From contig DEZI01000035.1 of NCBI GenBank assembly GCA_002364755.1, positions 68,570 through 110,331 on the forward strand: a DNA stretch of 41,762 nucleotides, read 5' to 3'. This document shows positions 10,619-19,000 of this stretch, in pieces. Numbering within the stretch: the first letter of the stretch is position 1; each line of letters starts with the position of its first letter. A model generated the notes under the pieces. The model saw nothing but the letters and a program-made list of their open reading frames with translations, had not been told where the DNA came from and did no database searches. The stretch is from Stenotrophomonas maltophilia. Its GTDB lineage: Bacteria > Pseudomonadota > Gammaproteobacteria > Xanthomonadales > Xanthomonadaceae. The position numbers and the translations under genes were made by a program.

Positions 10619-11110
10619 TCAGCGCTTCGGCATCCGCACCACGCGGGTGCCGCTGGCGCGGTCATGCCAGGTCAGGCGCTGCCGGTCCAGCCACGCCCAC
10701 CAGAAGCCCAGCCCACCCAGCAGCAGCGACAGCGTGGCCACCGCGAAGCGCAGCCACAGCTGGCGGCGCCGCAGCGGCGTGCCATCACGCGATTCCAGCT
10801 TCAGCCGCCACGGCCGCATGCCCAGGGTCTGCCCGCCGCGGCGCCAGCTGGCCGTGGCGTACCACCCGGTCACCGCCCAGCACACCGCCCACAACAGCCA
10901 CTGCCAGGCGCTGAAGGGCGCGATGTTCTCGCGTTGCGCATGGCCGCTGAAGGTGTAGGCCAGGGTGAACAGCGTGCCGGCCAGCATCCACAGCGCCAGC
11001 ACCGGCAAGGCGTCATAGACCATCGCCAGCACGCGCCACGGCAGCAGCGCACGCGGGCGGGGCGTTGCGGTGGCGGCCGCAGTGGCCGTGTCGGTGGCAG
11101 GGCGGGACAT
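10619..11110 (-). CDS. RDD-family membrane protein
   Basis: The protein has 163 residues and three or four hydrophobic segments. The RDD family pattern is partly visible: WRVLAMVYDALPVLALWML in the first segment, where Y-D replaces the more common R-x-x-D-x-x-D, then GGQTLGMRPWRLKLESRDG, the most conserved part of the family, and a last hydrophobic stretch. The function is unknown; some relatives are linked to ion or solute transport. The start is taken at MSRPATD (11110); an upstream in-frame start at 11164 would run nearly to the xerD start. It is divergent from xerD with 56 bases between the starts, so the two promoters must be short or overlapping. Confidence 0.85.
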   Translation of the reverse strand: MSRPATDTATAAATATPRPRALLPWRVLAMVYDALPVLALWMLAGTLFTLAYTFSGHAQRENIAPFSAWQWLLWAVCWAVTGWYATASWRRGGQTLGMRPWRLKLESRDGTPLRRRQLWLRFAVATLSLLLGGLGFWWAWLDRQRLTWHDRASGTRVVRMPKR

Positions 11111-11166
11111 GCGCCGAGCATACGCAAAGCTGGCCGCGCCCGCAGTGGCCCTCGTATCCTGCACGC

Positions 11167-12144
11167 ATGGCCGTTATTTCTACCCCTGCCGAACGCCGCC
11201 AGCTGGTTACCCAGCTGCCGGAACTGCGCGCCGACGACAGCGTGCGCATCCAGCGCTTCCTCGATGCGATCTGGGCCGAGAACGGCCTGGCCCGCGCCAC
11301 CCTGGACAGCTACCGGCGTGACCTGGAAGGGCTTGCGCGCTGGATGGATGGCCGCGAGGGCGGCCTGGCCGGCATCGAACGCCCGGGCCTGTTCGATTAC
11401 CTGGCCTGGCGCACCCGCCATGGCTGGTCGCCGCGCAGCAACGCGCGCCTGCTGTCGGCGCTGCGCGCGTTCTTCGCCGATGGCGTGCGCCGCGGCGAGC
11501 GCAGCGAAGACCCCAGCGCGCTGCTCGACCCGCCCAAGCTGCCCAGGCTGCTGCCCAAGGCGCTGGCCGAAAGCCAGATCGACGCCCTGCTGGCCGCGCC
11601 GGACATCGACGGCCCGCTGGGCCTGCGCGACCGCGCCATGCTGGAACTGATGTATGCCGCCGGCCTGCGCGTGAGCGAGATGGTGCTGCTGCCGGCCACC
11701 GCGGTCAACCTGCGCCAGGGCGTGCTGCGGGTGACCGGCAAGGGCAGCAAGGAGCGCCTGGTGCCGCTGGGCGAGGAATCGCAGCATTGGCTGGAACGTT
11801 ACCTGCAGCAGTCGCGGCCGCAGCTGGTGGGCAAGGGCAAGGTGCACGCGCTGGCCGATGGGCAGACGCCGTTGTTCATCGAGCCGAGCCTGCATGCGCT
11901 GACCCGGCAGGCGTTCTGGCACCTGGTCAAACGCCATGCGCAGGTGGCCGGCATCGATCCGGCGCGGATCAGCCCGCACGGCCTGCGCCACAGCTTCGCC
12001 ACCCACCTGTTGAACCGGGGCGCGGACCTGCGCGCGCTGCAGATGCTGCTGGGCCACAGTTCACTGTCCACCACCCAGATTTACACTCTGGTGGCACGCG
12101 AACACCTGCAGAAGCTGCACGCGCGGCACCACCCGCGCGGCTGA
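11167..12144 (+). CDS. xerD: Site-specific tyrosine recombinase XerD
   Basis: XerD works with XerC at the dif site to resolve chromosome dimers, switched on by FtsK. The protein has 325 residues, slightly longer than E. coli XerD. The N-terminal SAM-like core-binding domain spans about residues 20-110. All six catalytic residues can be placed: R168 (GLRVSE), K192 (TGKGSKE), H271 and R274 (HGLRHSFATHLL), H297 (GHSSLSTT) and Y306 (TQIYT). The start is the ATG at 11167, 57 bases from the divergent RDD start. The next gene is a dsbC homologue, as in the E. coli xerD-dsbC order. That context makes this the housekeeping recombinase, not a phage integrase. XerC is a formal alternative, but the neighbourhood favours XerD. 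Confidence 0.93.
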   Translation: MAVISTPAERRQLVTQLPELRADDSVRIQRFLDAIWAENGLARATLDSYRRDLEGLARWMDGREGGLAGIERPGLFDYLAWRTRHGWSPRSNARLLSALRAFFADGVRRGERSEDPSALLDPPKLPRLLPKALAESQIDALLAAPDIDGPLGLRDRAMLELMYAAGLRVSEMVLLPATAVNLRQGVLRVTGKGSKERLVPLGEESQHWLERYLQQSRPQLVGKGKVHALADGQTPLFIEPSLHALTRQAFWHLVKRHAQVAGIDPARISPHGLRHSFATHLLNRGADLRALQMLLGHSSLSTTQIYTLVAREHLQKLHARHHPRG

Positions 12145-12242
12145 ACGGACTGCGCGGCGCATCACCCAGCGCGTGCGCGCGGTCGCGGCCCATCACACGT
12201 GCCTGTGTCAGAATCCGGGGTCTGATTCCCAGCGGATTGCCC

Positions 12243-13037
12243 ATGTTCCGATTTGCCATCGCTGCACTGTTCAGCGCGGTCAGCCTTACCGCCTGCGCGC
12301 AACCGGCGGCGCCCGCCGCCAAGGCCCCGGCGGCCGCGGCCGCCAAGGTCAGCCCGGGCGCTGCGGCCACCAATGGCGCCTCCGAACAGACGGTGCGCGC
12401 CGCGCTCGCCACGCTCATCCCCGGTTCCAAGGTGGATTACATCGGCTCGGCGCCGTTCCCCGGCTTCCGCGAAGTGCTGGTGTCCGGCCAGCTGCTGTAC
12501 GTGTCCGACGACGGTCGCTACCTGTTCCAGTCGCAGCCCTACGACATCCAGGCCAAGGGCCCGGCCAACAGCGAAGGGCTGCTCGGCCACCGCCGCGACC
12601 TGCTGGCCAAGGCCAACCACGGTGACCGCATCGTGTTTGCCGCGCCCAACGCGAAGTACACCATCAGCGTGTTCACCGATATCGAGTGCGGCTACTGCCG
12701 CAAGCTGCACCAGGACATCGCCGAGCTCAACCGCAACGGCATTTCGGTGGAATACCTCGCCTTCCCGCGCATGGGCCTGGGCAGCAAGGATTACGTCGAC
12801 ATGATCTCGGTCTGGTGCGCCGCCGATCGCCGCCAGGCGCTGACCAATGCCAAGCGTGGCGGCAGCGTGCCGGCGAAGAACTGCACCAATCCGGTGGCCA
12901 TGCAGTACGCGCTGGGCCAGCAGCTGGGCGTCAACGGCACACCGGCGATCTTCGCGGCCGATGGCACCCAGCTGGGCGGCTACCTGCCGCCGGCGCAGCT
13001 GCGTGCAGCGCTGGAAAAGCTGTCCGCCAAGCGCTGA
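12243..13037 (+). CDS. dsbC: DsbC-like disulfide isomerase, possibly a lipoprotein
   Basis: This is a protein-disulfide isomerase of the DsbC/DsbG type, 264 residues. The N-terminal dimerisation domain (about residues 48-120) has RAALATLIPGSKVDYIGSAPFPGFREVLVSG. The thioredoxin domain carries the CGYC active site at C149-C152 (TDIECGYCRKLH) and the cis-proline at P234 (NGTPA). A second cysteine pair (VWCAADRR and KNCTNP) matches the structural disulfide of DsbC. The N-terminus is MFRFAIAALFSAVSLTAC, with a lipobox L-T-A-C at residues 15-18, followed by an Ala/Pro/Lys linker. So it may be membrane-anchored, unlike soluble E. coli DsbC. Signal peptidase I cleavage cannot be excluded. It lies 98 bases after xerD. 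A strong terminator follows at 13086-13115. Confidence 0.92.
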   Translation: MFRFAIAALFSAVSLTACAQPAAPAAKAPAAAAAKVSPGAAATNGASEQTVRAALATLIPGSKVDYIGSAPFPGFREVLVSGQLLYVSDDGRYLFQSQPYDIQAKGPANSEGLLGHRRDLLAKANHGDRIVFAAPNAKYTISVFTDIECGYCRKLHQDIAELNRNGISVEYLAFPRMGLGSKDYVDMISVWCAADRRQALTNAKRGGSVPAKNCTNPVAMQYALGQQLGVNGTPAIFAADGTQLGGYLPPAQLRAALEKLSAKR

Positions 13038-13046
13038 CCGCAACGT

Positions 13047-13065
13047 CGCCGGGCCATGCCCGGCG
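13047..13065 (+). repeat. SMAG-like palindrome without a clean GTAG tag
   Basis: CGCCGGGC / GCCCGGCG with loop CAT, ten bases after the dsbC stop. The preceding bases read AACGT instead of GTAG, so it is a decayed or related element. It lies upstream of the T-run terminator. Confidence 0.7.
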
Positions 13066-13085
13066 GAGATTGAATCCATGTGGAG

Positions 13086-13115
13086 GCCGGGGACGCTATG
13101 CGTCCCCGGCTTTTT
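13086..13115 (+). terminator. Rho-independent terminator after dsbC
   Basis: A perfect 10-bp stem, GCCGGGGACG / CGTCCCCGGC (13086-13095 and 13101-13110), is followed by TTTTT at 13111-13115. It lies 49 bases past the dsbC stop and just beyond the 3' end of the convergent chitinase gene. Confidence 0.88.
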
Positions 13116-13117
13116 GC

Positions 13118-15232
13118 TTATTTCAGGCCATCACTGACCGCCTTTGTCAGCGTGCCCTGCGCATCGTCACCACTGAATTCCCAGACGAACGCACCACCCA
13201 GGCCCTGCGTTTTCACGTAGCCCATCTTGCGGGTGATGTTGGCCGGGGTATCGAAGCTCCACAGCGTGCTGCCGTTGTAGATCCAGGTGGCACCGGCGGT
13301 GTTGTCGGTATAGCCCTGCCAGGCCAGGTTCTTCAGCACCTTCCAGTCTTCGATGCCGGCCTCGTAGGTTCCCGGTGCGGCGCCGCCGGCGGTCTGGTAC
13401 ATGCCGTTGTTGCCGCTGGCCACGCCGGTCCAGCCACGGCCGTAGTAGCCGATGCCCAGGTTGAGCTTGGCGGCAGGCACGCCTCGGCTGATGAAGGCCT
13501 CGATGGCGTCGTTGCTGTTGTACAGCTTCTGGTCGCCAGTGGACGGGTCGTTGGGCGAATCGAACAGCGCCGACTGGTGATTGGTCTTCGCATCCCACGC
13601 GCCGTGGAAGTCGTAGGTCATCACGTTGATGTAATCCAGGTACGGGTGGTACGCCGCCGGGTCGGTGACGCGGACCTTGTCGATGCCTGCACCCACGGCC
13701 ACGGTCAGCAGCAGGCCCGGACGCACCGCATCGAGCTGGCGGCGGAACTCCGCCATCAGCGCGGTGAAGTTGGCGTTGTCCTCCGGCTTGCCACATTCGA
13801 TGCCGCAGGCCACCGGGTATTCCCAGTCGATGTCGATGCCGTCGAACACGCCCAGCGCCGCACCGGTACCACCGGCACCGTCGGTCACCGGCAGGTTGCC
13901 CTTGATATAGGCGTCGATGCAGGAGGCGACGAAGGCCTGGCGGTTTTCCGGGCGTGCCGCGCTGGAGAAGCCGCGTGACCAGGTCCAGCCACCCAGCGAG
14001 ATCAGCACCTTCAGATTCGGGTACTTGGCCTTGAGCTGCTTGAGCTGGTTCCAGTTGCCGCGCAGCGGCTGGTCCCAGGTATCGGCGCTGCCACTGACGC
14101 TCTCGCCGGCACCGAAGGCCTTGCTGTAATCGGCGAACGCATCGCCCCCTGCGCCGGTGTTGGGGTCCGAGGGCTGGGTGACGCCCACTTCGCAGCGGTT
14201 GTTGCGCACGTTGCCGAAGGCGTAGTTGATGTGGGTCAGGCGCGCGGCCGAGCCACTGCTGTCGATGTTCTTCACCCGGTAGCTGCGGCCATAGATGCCC
14301 CACTGGGTGAAGTAGCCGATGACACGCTTGCCTGTGCCGCCGCCGCTGCCGGCCAGCGTGGTGGCGCTGATCTCGGTGCCCTGTGCCGAGGCGTTGCCGG
14401 CGTTGTCACGGGCGCGTACCCGGTAGCGGTAGGTGGTCGATGCGGTCAGGCCACCATCGACGTAGCTGGCGCTGGATGGCGAGCCGACCAGGCTGCCGTC
14501 GCGGTACACGTCGTAGCCGGCCAGGCCGCTGCCCCCGGTGTTGTCGGTGGAGGGGCTCCAGCTCAGCGCGATGCTGCTGGCGGTGCGGGTACCCACGGCC
14601 AGGCCGCCGGGCACGCTGGGCGCGGTGGTGTCGCCGCTGGCCGCGTTGACGGTGATGGTGAGGGTGGGCGTGCTGGTGGTGGCGTTGTTGTTGTCGGTGG
14701 CCACCGCGCGCAGGGTGTGACTGCCGGCGCTGGCGTTGGCCCAGCTGGCGCTGTAGGGCGCGCTGGTGTCGACGCCGATCGAACTGCCATCGCGGAAGAA
14801 CTCGACCTTGCTGACGCTGCCGTCCGGGTCGCTGGCCGTGGCGCTGACCGTGACCGTGCTGCCGGCGCTGAAGGTGGCGCCATTGGCCGGCGAGGTCAGG
14901 CTGACTACCGGCGGCTGGTTGGCGCCGCTGCCATCACAGGCGCCGAGGTTGGTGTAGTAGGGCGCCCCGGCCGGGTGGTCCGGCGGCGCGTTCCAGATGT
15001 CCTGGTTCGCCCGGTACAGGACCCCTCCCTTCTGCAGGGTGTCGCCGGCCCGGTAGATTTTGGCCTGGTCCCACTGCGCCACGCCGGTACAACTGGCGGC
15101 CTGGGCCAGGCCAGGCAGGGCGGCCGCCCCGGCGGCCAAGGCCAGCAGCCAGGCCAGTCGGCGCGGGCGGGGTGGGCGGGAGGAACGTACGGCACTGCGT
15201 ACATCGGCACTCTGCACAAGCTTGTCGTACAT
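13118..15232 (-). CDS. chiA: Secreted GH18 chitinase with chitin-binding, Ig-like and FnIII domains
   Basis: This is an extracellular chitinase of 704 residues. Residues 1-45 are a signal peptide with a long basic n-region and an AQA cleavage site. About 46-100 is a type 3 chitin-binding (CBM5/12) domain (WDQAKIYRAGDTLQKGG ... YYTNLGAC). About 105-200 is a bacterial Ig-like domain (PPVVSLTSPANGATFSAGS). About 203-298 is a fibronectin III domain (TAPSVPGGLAVGTRT). About 303-704 is the GH18 barrel, starting KRVIGYFTQWGIYGRSY. The catalytic motif is DGIDIDWEY at residues 464-472, with E471 the acid/base. A ribosome-binding GGAG lies just before the ATG. It is a likely substrate of the type II system at 30940-41639. 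An operator-like palindrome lies 144 bases upstream (15376-15387). The symbol follows common usage for S. maltophilia chitinase A. Confidence 0.95.
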   Translation of the reverse strand: MYDKLVQSADVRSAVRSSRPPRPRRLAWLLALAAGAAALPGLAQAASCTGVAQWDQAKIYRAGDTLQKGGVLYRANQDIWNAPPDHPAGAPYYTNLGACDGSGANQPPVVSLTSPANGATFSAGSTVTVSATASDPDGSVSKVEFFRDGSSIGVDTSAPYSASWANASAGSHTLRAVATDNNNATTSTPTLTITVNAASGDTTAPSVPGGLAVGTRTASSIALSWSPSTDNTGGSGLAGYDVYRDGSLVGSPSSASYVDGGLTASTTYRYRVRARDNAGNASAQGTEISATTLAGSGGGTGKRVIGYFTQWGIYGRSYRVKNIDSSGSAARLTHINYAFGNVRNNRCEVGVTQPSDPNTGAGGDAFADYSKAFGAGESVSGSADTWDQPLRGNWNQLKQLKAKYPNLKVLISLGGWTWSRGFSSAARPENRQAFVASCIDAYIKGNLPVTDGAGGTGAALGVFDGIDIDWEYPVACGIECGKPEDNANFTALMAEFRRQLDAVRPGLLLTVAVGAGIDKVRVTDPAAYHPYLDYINVMTYDFHGAWDAKTNHQSALFDSPNDPSTGDQKLYNSNDAIEAFISRGVPAAKLNLGIGYYGRGWTGVASGNNGMYQTAGGAAPGTYEAGIEDWKVLKNLAWQGYTDNTAGATWIYNGSTLWSFDTPANITRKMGYVKTQGLGGAFVWEFSGDDAQGTLTKAVSDGLK

Positions 15233-15375
15233 GGTGTATCTCCGACTTCCGGTGGCGCACGGGCCGGATGGCGCCGCGCGTGACGCAGGTCCGGACGTCG
15301 CCCGGGAGAGGGGGGCGACGGTGGGGGCGGACGGGGTACCTGGCTGGCCGGGGAGAGAATCCGGGGCCAGGTGGG

Positions 15376-15387
15376 GACAACGTTGTC
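15376..15387. promoter_or_regulatory. Candidate NagR-like (LacI-family) operator upstream of chitinase
   Basis: GACAACGTTGTC is a perfect 12-base palindrome, extended on one side to GACAACGTTGTCAT. It lies 144 bases upstream of the chitinase start. It resembles the N-acetylglucosamine regulator NagR site reported for Shewanella and relatives, which I recall as AATGACARCGYTGTCATT; 14 of 18 positions agree. The link to chitin degradation makes this plausible. The regulator is not encoded in the window. Confidence 0.5.
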
Positions 15388-15526
15388 ATCAATTGCCCGA
15401 TCAATCCGTGAGCGAGCGCATGGTTCCGGGATTTCGGGGTTTCCGCGAAGGGCGGCGCTGTCGCGCAGTTGGCTGCCATCGGCGGGGCCCCCTCGTGGCT
15501 TGGGCGGGTTGTGGATTTTGTGGGTT

Positions 15527-15630
15527 GGCCGGGCGGGTGGGCTGCGCAGGGGACGCCGTAAATCCGTCCCTGGAGGCTCGGTCGCCGCATCCATGCGGCT
15601 CACGCCCCTGCGCAACCCACCCGCCCGGCC
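15527..15630 (-). repeat. Complete copy (D) of long palindromic repeat
   Basis: Arms are 15527-15552 and 15605-15630 (26 bases, complementary with one mismatch), and the loop is 15553-15604 (52 bases). Read on the minus strand the loop matches that of 15839-15890 at 45 of 52 positions and contains the small hairpin GCCGCAT / ATGCGGC. The arm sequence differs from the other copies. No hexamer tract follows the arm; instead an A-rich patch with AAAAGC units lies on the other side (about 15660-15697). Confidence 0.88.
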
Positions 15631-15732
15631 ACGGACAGGTTCCTGCGCGCGCCAGCCACGAAAGACAAAAGAAAATTTAAAAGCAAAAGCCGGTCGCTTC
15701 GCTCTTCAATGCCTGACTTCTGAGATTTCCCT

Positions 15733-15789
15733 AGTTGCCGGCCAGCGGCCGGCACTGCCGGGGAGCATCCACGCATGGCGTGGATCTAC
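15733..15789. repeat. Facing pair of SMAG-type palindromes
   Basis: The first is TGCCGGCC / GGCCGGCA (15736-15754), preceded by TAGT, a decayed tag. The second is 15766-15789: ATCCACGC / GCGTGGAT with loop ATG, followed by CTAC, giving GTAG on the minus strand. Tags are on the outer sides, the reverse of the pair at 3274-3337. Confidence 0.82.
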
Positions 15790-15813
15790 TGCAGATCGCG
15801 GAAATCTGTCGGA

Positions 15814-15990
15814 GGCGGGGTGGGTCCGGTTGCGGGGGTGTGAGCGGCATGGATGCCGCGACCAAGCCCCCATGGACGGGTTTACGGCGTCCCCCGCAAC
15901 CGGACCCACCCCGCCATCCCCAAGGAAACCCGCCGTTGCTGTTGCTCCGGCCGTTGCCCTGGCTTCTGCGGGTGCCGGGCGCCGCCCGGC
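15814..15990 (+). repeat. Complete copy (B) of long palindromic repeat with hexamer tract
   Basis: The arms 15814-15838 and 15891-15915 are perfect 25-base inverted repeats. The loop 15839-15890 (52 bases) contains the hairpin GCGGCAT / ATGCCGC at 15844-15859 and a smaller GGACG / CGTCC pairing near its end. After the arm come six hexamers of the form GCNNNN (15932-15967) and a terminal hairpin GCCGGGC / GCCCGGC (15974-15990). The element ends 25 bases before the purL -10-like box. Confidence 0.92.
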
Positions 15991-16014
15991 CCAAGCCCTC
16001 CCCCCGGGTTCCGG

Positions 16015-16020
16015 TACAAT
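16015..16020 (+). promoter_or_regulatory. Candidate -10 box for purL
   Basis: TACAAT, 34 bases before the purL ATG. No consensus -35 is seen 16-18 bases upstream, where the terminal hairpin of the repeat ends. The PurR-type operator familiar from enterics is not evident. Confidence 0.45.
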
Positions 16021-16054
16021 ATCGGGCCCGTTTCCCAACTACGGTTCCCCGGAC

Positions 16055-19000
16055 ATGATGGTCCTCGAGGGCGCGCCCGCCCTGTCGCTGTTCCGCCGCG
16101 AACGCCTTGAATCCCGCCTGCAGTCCATCGCCCCCTCCCTGCGCATCAGCGGTGCCTGGCACGTCTACCTCGTCCAGCCCGAAGGCACGGCCGCCCCCGA
16201 CGTGGCCACCCTGTGCCGCATCCTGGAAGCCCAGCCGCAGGCCGAGGCCATCGCCGACGGCGCCGTCAGCCGCATCGTCGTGCCCCGCCTCGGCACCCTG
16301 TCGCCCTGGTCCAGCAAGGCCACCGAACTGGTCCGCGGTGCCGGCCAGCCGGTCAGCCGGGTCGAGCGCGGCCTGCGCATCGACGTGCAGGGCTGGCCGA
16401 CCGGGGCCGCCGCCCAGCAGGCGCTGGTCAAGGCCCTGCATGACCCGATGACCCAGTCGGTGCTGGACACCGTCGACCAGGGCCAGGCCCTGTTCACCAC
16501 TCCGGCGCGGGGTGAACTGGAACGCGTGCCGGTGGACCAGCTGGAGGCTGCCAACCAGCGCCTCGGCCTGGCCATGGCCCAGGACGAGATCGACTACCTG
16601 CGCGAACGCTTCACCGCGCTGGGCCGCTCGCCGTCCGATGTCGAACTGATGATGTTCGCGCAGGCCAACTCCGAGCACTGCCGCCACAAGATCTTCAACG
16701 CCAGCTGGACCATCGACGGCCAGGAACAGGACCGTTCGCTGTTCCGGATGATCAAGAACACCCACCAGCAGACCCCGCAGCACACGCTCAGCGCGTACAG
16801 CGACAATGCCGCGGTGATCGAAGGCCACCCGGCCTCGCGCTACCGCCCCGATCCGGCCAGTGGCGAGTACCGGCGCGAGCCGCAGGTGCCCAGCGCCTTC
16901 CAGATCAAGGTGGAAACGCACAACCACCCGACCGCGATCGCGCCGTTCCCGGGCGCCTCGACCGGCAACGGTGGCGAGATCCGCGACGAGGGCGCGACCG
17001 GCCGCGGCGGCAAGCCGAAGGCCGGCCTGTCCGGTTTCTCGGTCTCGCACCTGCGGATTCCCGAGCTCCCGCAGCCGTGGGAAGCGCCGCGCGCGCTGAA
17101 CCCGCGCATGGCACCGGCGCTGGAGATCATGACCGACGGCCCGCTCGGCGGCGCCGCGTTCAACAACGAATTCGGTCGCCCGAACCTGCTGGGTTACTTC
17201 CGCAGCTTCGAACTGCCCGAAGGCGCTGACCTGGTCCGTGCCTACGACAAGCCGATCATGCTGGCCGGTGGCCTGGGTGCGATCGACCGCATCCAGGTCG
17301 ACAAGATCCCGCTGCAGGCCGGTGACGCGGTCATCGTGCTGGGTGGCCCGGCGATGCTGATCGGCCTGGGCGGCGGTGCCGCCAGTTCGGTGGCCTCCGG
17401 CGAGAGCGCCGAGGACCTGGACTTCGCCAGCGTGCAGCGCGACAACCCGGAAATGGAGCGCCGCTGCCAGGAGGTCATCGACCGCTGCGTAGCGATGGGC
17501 GCCAACAACCCGATCAAGTTCTTCCACGACGTCGGTGCCGGTGGCCTGTCCAATGCCATCCCCGAACTGCTGCACGACTCGAATGTCGGCGGCGTCATCG
17601 ACCTGGGCAAGGTGCCCACCGATGATCCGTCGCTGTCGCCGATGCAGCTGTGGTGCAACGAATCGCAGGAACGCTACGTGCTGGGCGTGGCCCAGGAACG
17701 CCTGGCCGAGTTCGCCGCGCTGTGTGCGCGCGAGCGTTGCCCGTTCGCCGCCGTTGGCGTGGCCACCGCCGAGGAACACCTGGTGGTGGCTTACGGCGCC
17801 GTGCCGGGCCACACCCCGCCCGATGCGCCGATCGACCTGCCGATGGACGTGCTGTTCGGCAAGCCGCCGAAGATGCACCGCGACACCGCGCACCCGCCGG
17901 CCCCGCGCTGGCCGGCGCTGAAGACCGGTGGCCTTGACCTGCAGGAAGCCGGCCTGCGCGTGCTCGCGCACCCGACCGTGGCCTCGAAGAACTTCCTGGT
18001 CACCATCGGTGACCGCAGCGTTGGTGGCCTGACCGCGCGCGAGCAGATGGTCGGCCCGTGGCAGCTGCCGGTGGCCGATGTGGCCATCACCCTGGCCGAC
18101 TTCGACGGCGTGGCCGGCGAAGCGATGTCGCTGGGCGAGCGCACCCCGCTGGCCCTGCTCGATGCCGCTGCTTCGGCACGCATGGCCGTGGGCGAAGCGC
18201 TGACCAACCTGTGCGCGGCCCCGGTCGATGCGCTGGATGAGATCAAGCTGTCGGCGAACTGGATGGCCGCTGCCGGCCACCCGGGCGAAGACGCGCTGCT
18301 GTACGACGCGGTGAAGGCGGTGGGCATGGAACTGTGCCCGCAGCTGGACATCAGCATCCCGGTGGGCAAGGACTCGCTGTCGATGCAGGCGCAGTGGCAT
18401 GACCAGGGCGAAGCGCACAAGAGCGTGTCGCCGGTGTCGCTGGTGATCTCGGCGTTCGCGCCGGTGGCCGACGTGCGCCAGCAGCTGACCCCGCTGCTCG
18501 ACCGCGACGTGGACAGCGAGCTGTGGCTGATCGGCCTCGGTGCCGGCAAGCAGCGCCTGGGTGGTTCGATCCTGGCCCAGGTGCATGCCGGCCACGGCGA
18601 TCTGCCGGCCTTCGCCGGTGCCGCGCCGGATCTGGATGACCCGCAGCGCCTGCGTGGCTTCTTCGAACTGATCCGCGATGCGCGCCAGGCCGGTCTGCTG
18701 CTGGCGTACCACGACCGCAGCGACGGTGGTGCCTTCGCCGCGCTGTGCGAAATGGCGTTCGCCTCGCGCCTCGGCCTGGACATCACCCTCGATGCCTGGG
18801 GCGATGACCCGTTCCGCAGCCTGTTCAACGAAGAACTGGGTGCGGTGGTGCAGATCGCCCGCGAAGACCGTGCGGCCTTCGCCGACCTGATCGAACGCCA
18901 TGCACTGATCGAGTGCGCGCAGCGCATCGCCAGGCCGACCACCGCAGCGGTGGTGCGTGTGTCGCTGGGCGGCGAGAACCTGGCCGAATGGCGCTGGGAA

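Larger units (their letters stand above)
15233..16054. other. 822-base intergenic region between divergent chitinase and purL genes
   Basis: No coding gene is supported here. Going right from the chitinase start it holds a GC-rich leader of about 140 bases, a 12-base perfect palindrome (15376-15387), a complete palindromic repeat (15527-15630), an A-rich patch unlike its surroundings (about 15660-15697), two SMAG-type palindromes (15733-15789), a second complete palindromic repeat with hexamer tract (15814-15990) and a purL -10-like box (16015-16020). Open frames through it are only extensions of purL or shadows. Confidence 0.8.

Noticed and set aside
11167..12144. Tyrosine recombinase as sign of a mobile element or integron
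   Set aside because: Followed by dsbC as in E. coli, no attachment-site repeats or cargo found; it is the housekeeping XerD.
13118..15232. Tat export of the chitinase because of the Arg pair in its long n-region
   Set aside because: The sequence PRPRRLAWLL lacks the S-R-R-x-F-L-K pattern; an ordinary Sec signal with a long basic start is the simpler reading.
15900..15990. Purine regulator (PurR) operator upstream of purL
   Set aside because: No sequence like the enteric operator was found; the palindromes present belong to the dispersed repeat.
15371..16054. Upstream extension of the purL frame by 228 codons
   Set aside because: It reads through two palindromic repeats and SMAG elements; the true family N-terminus begins at 16055.
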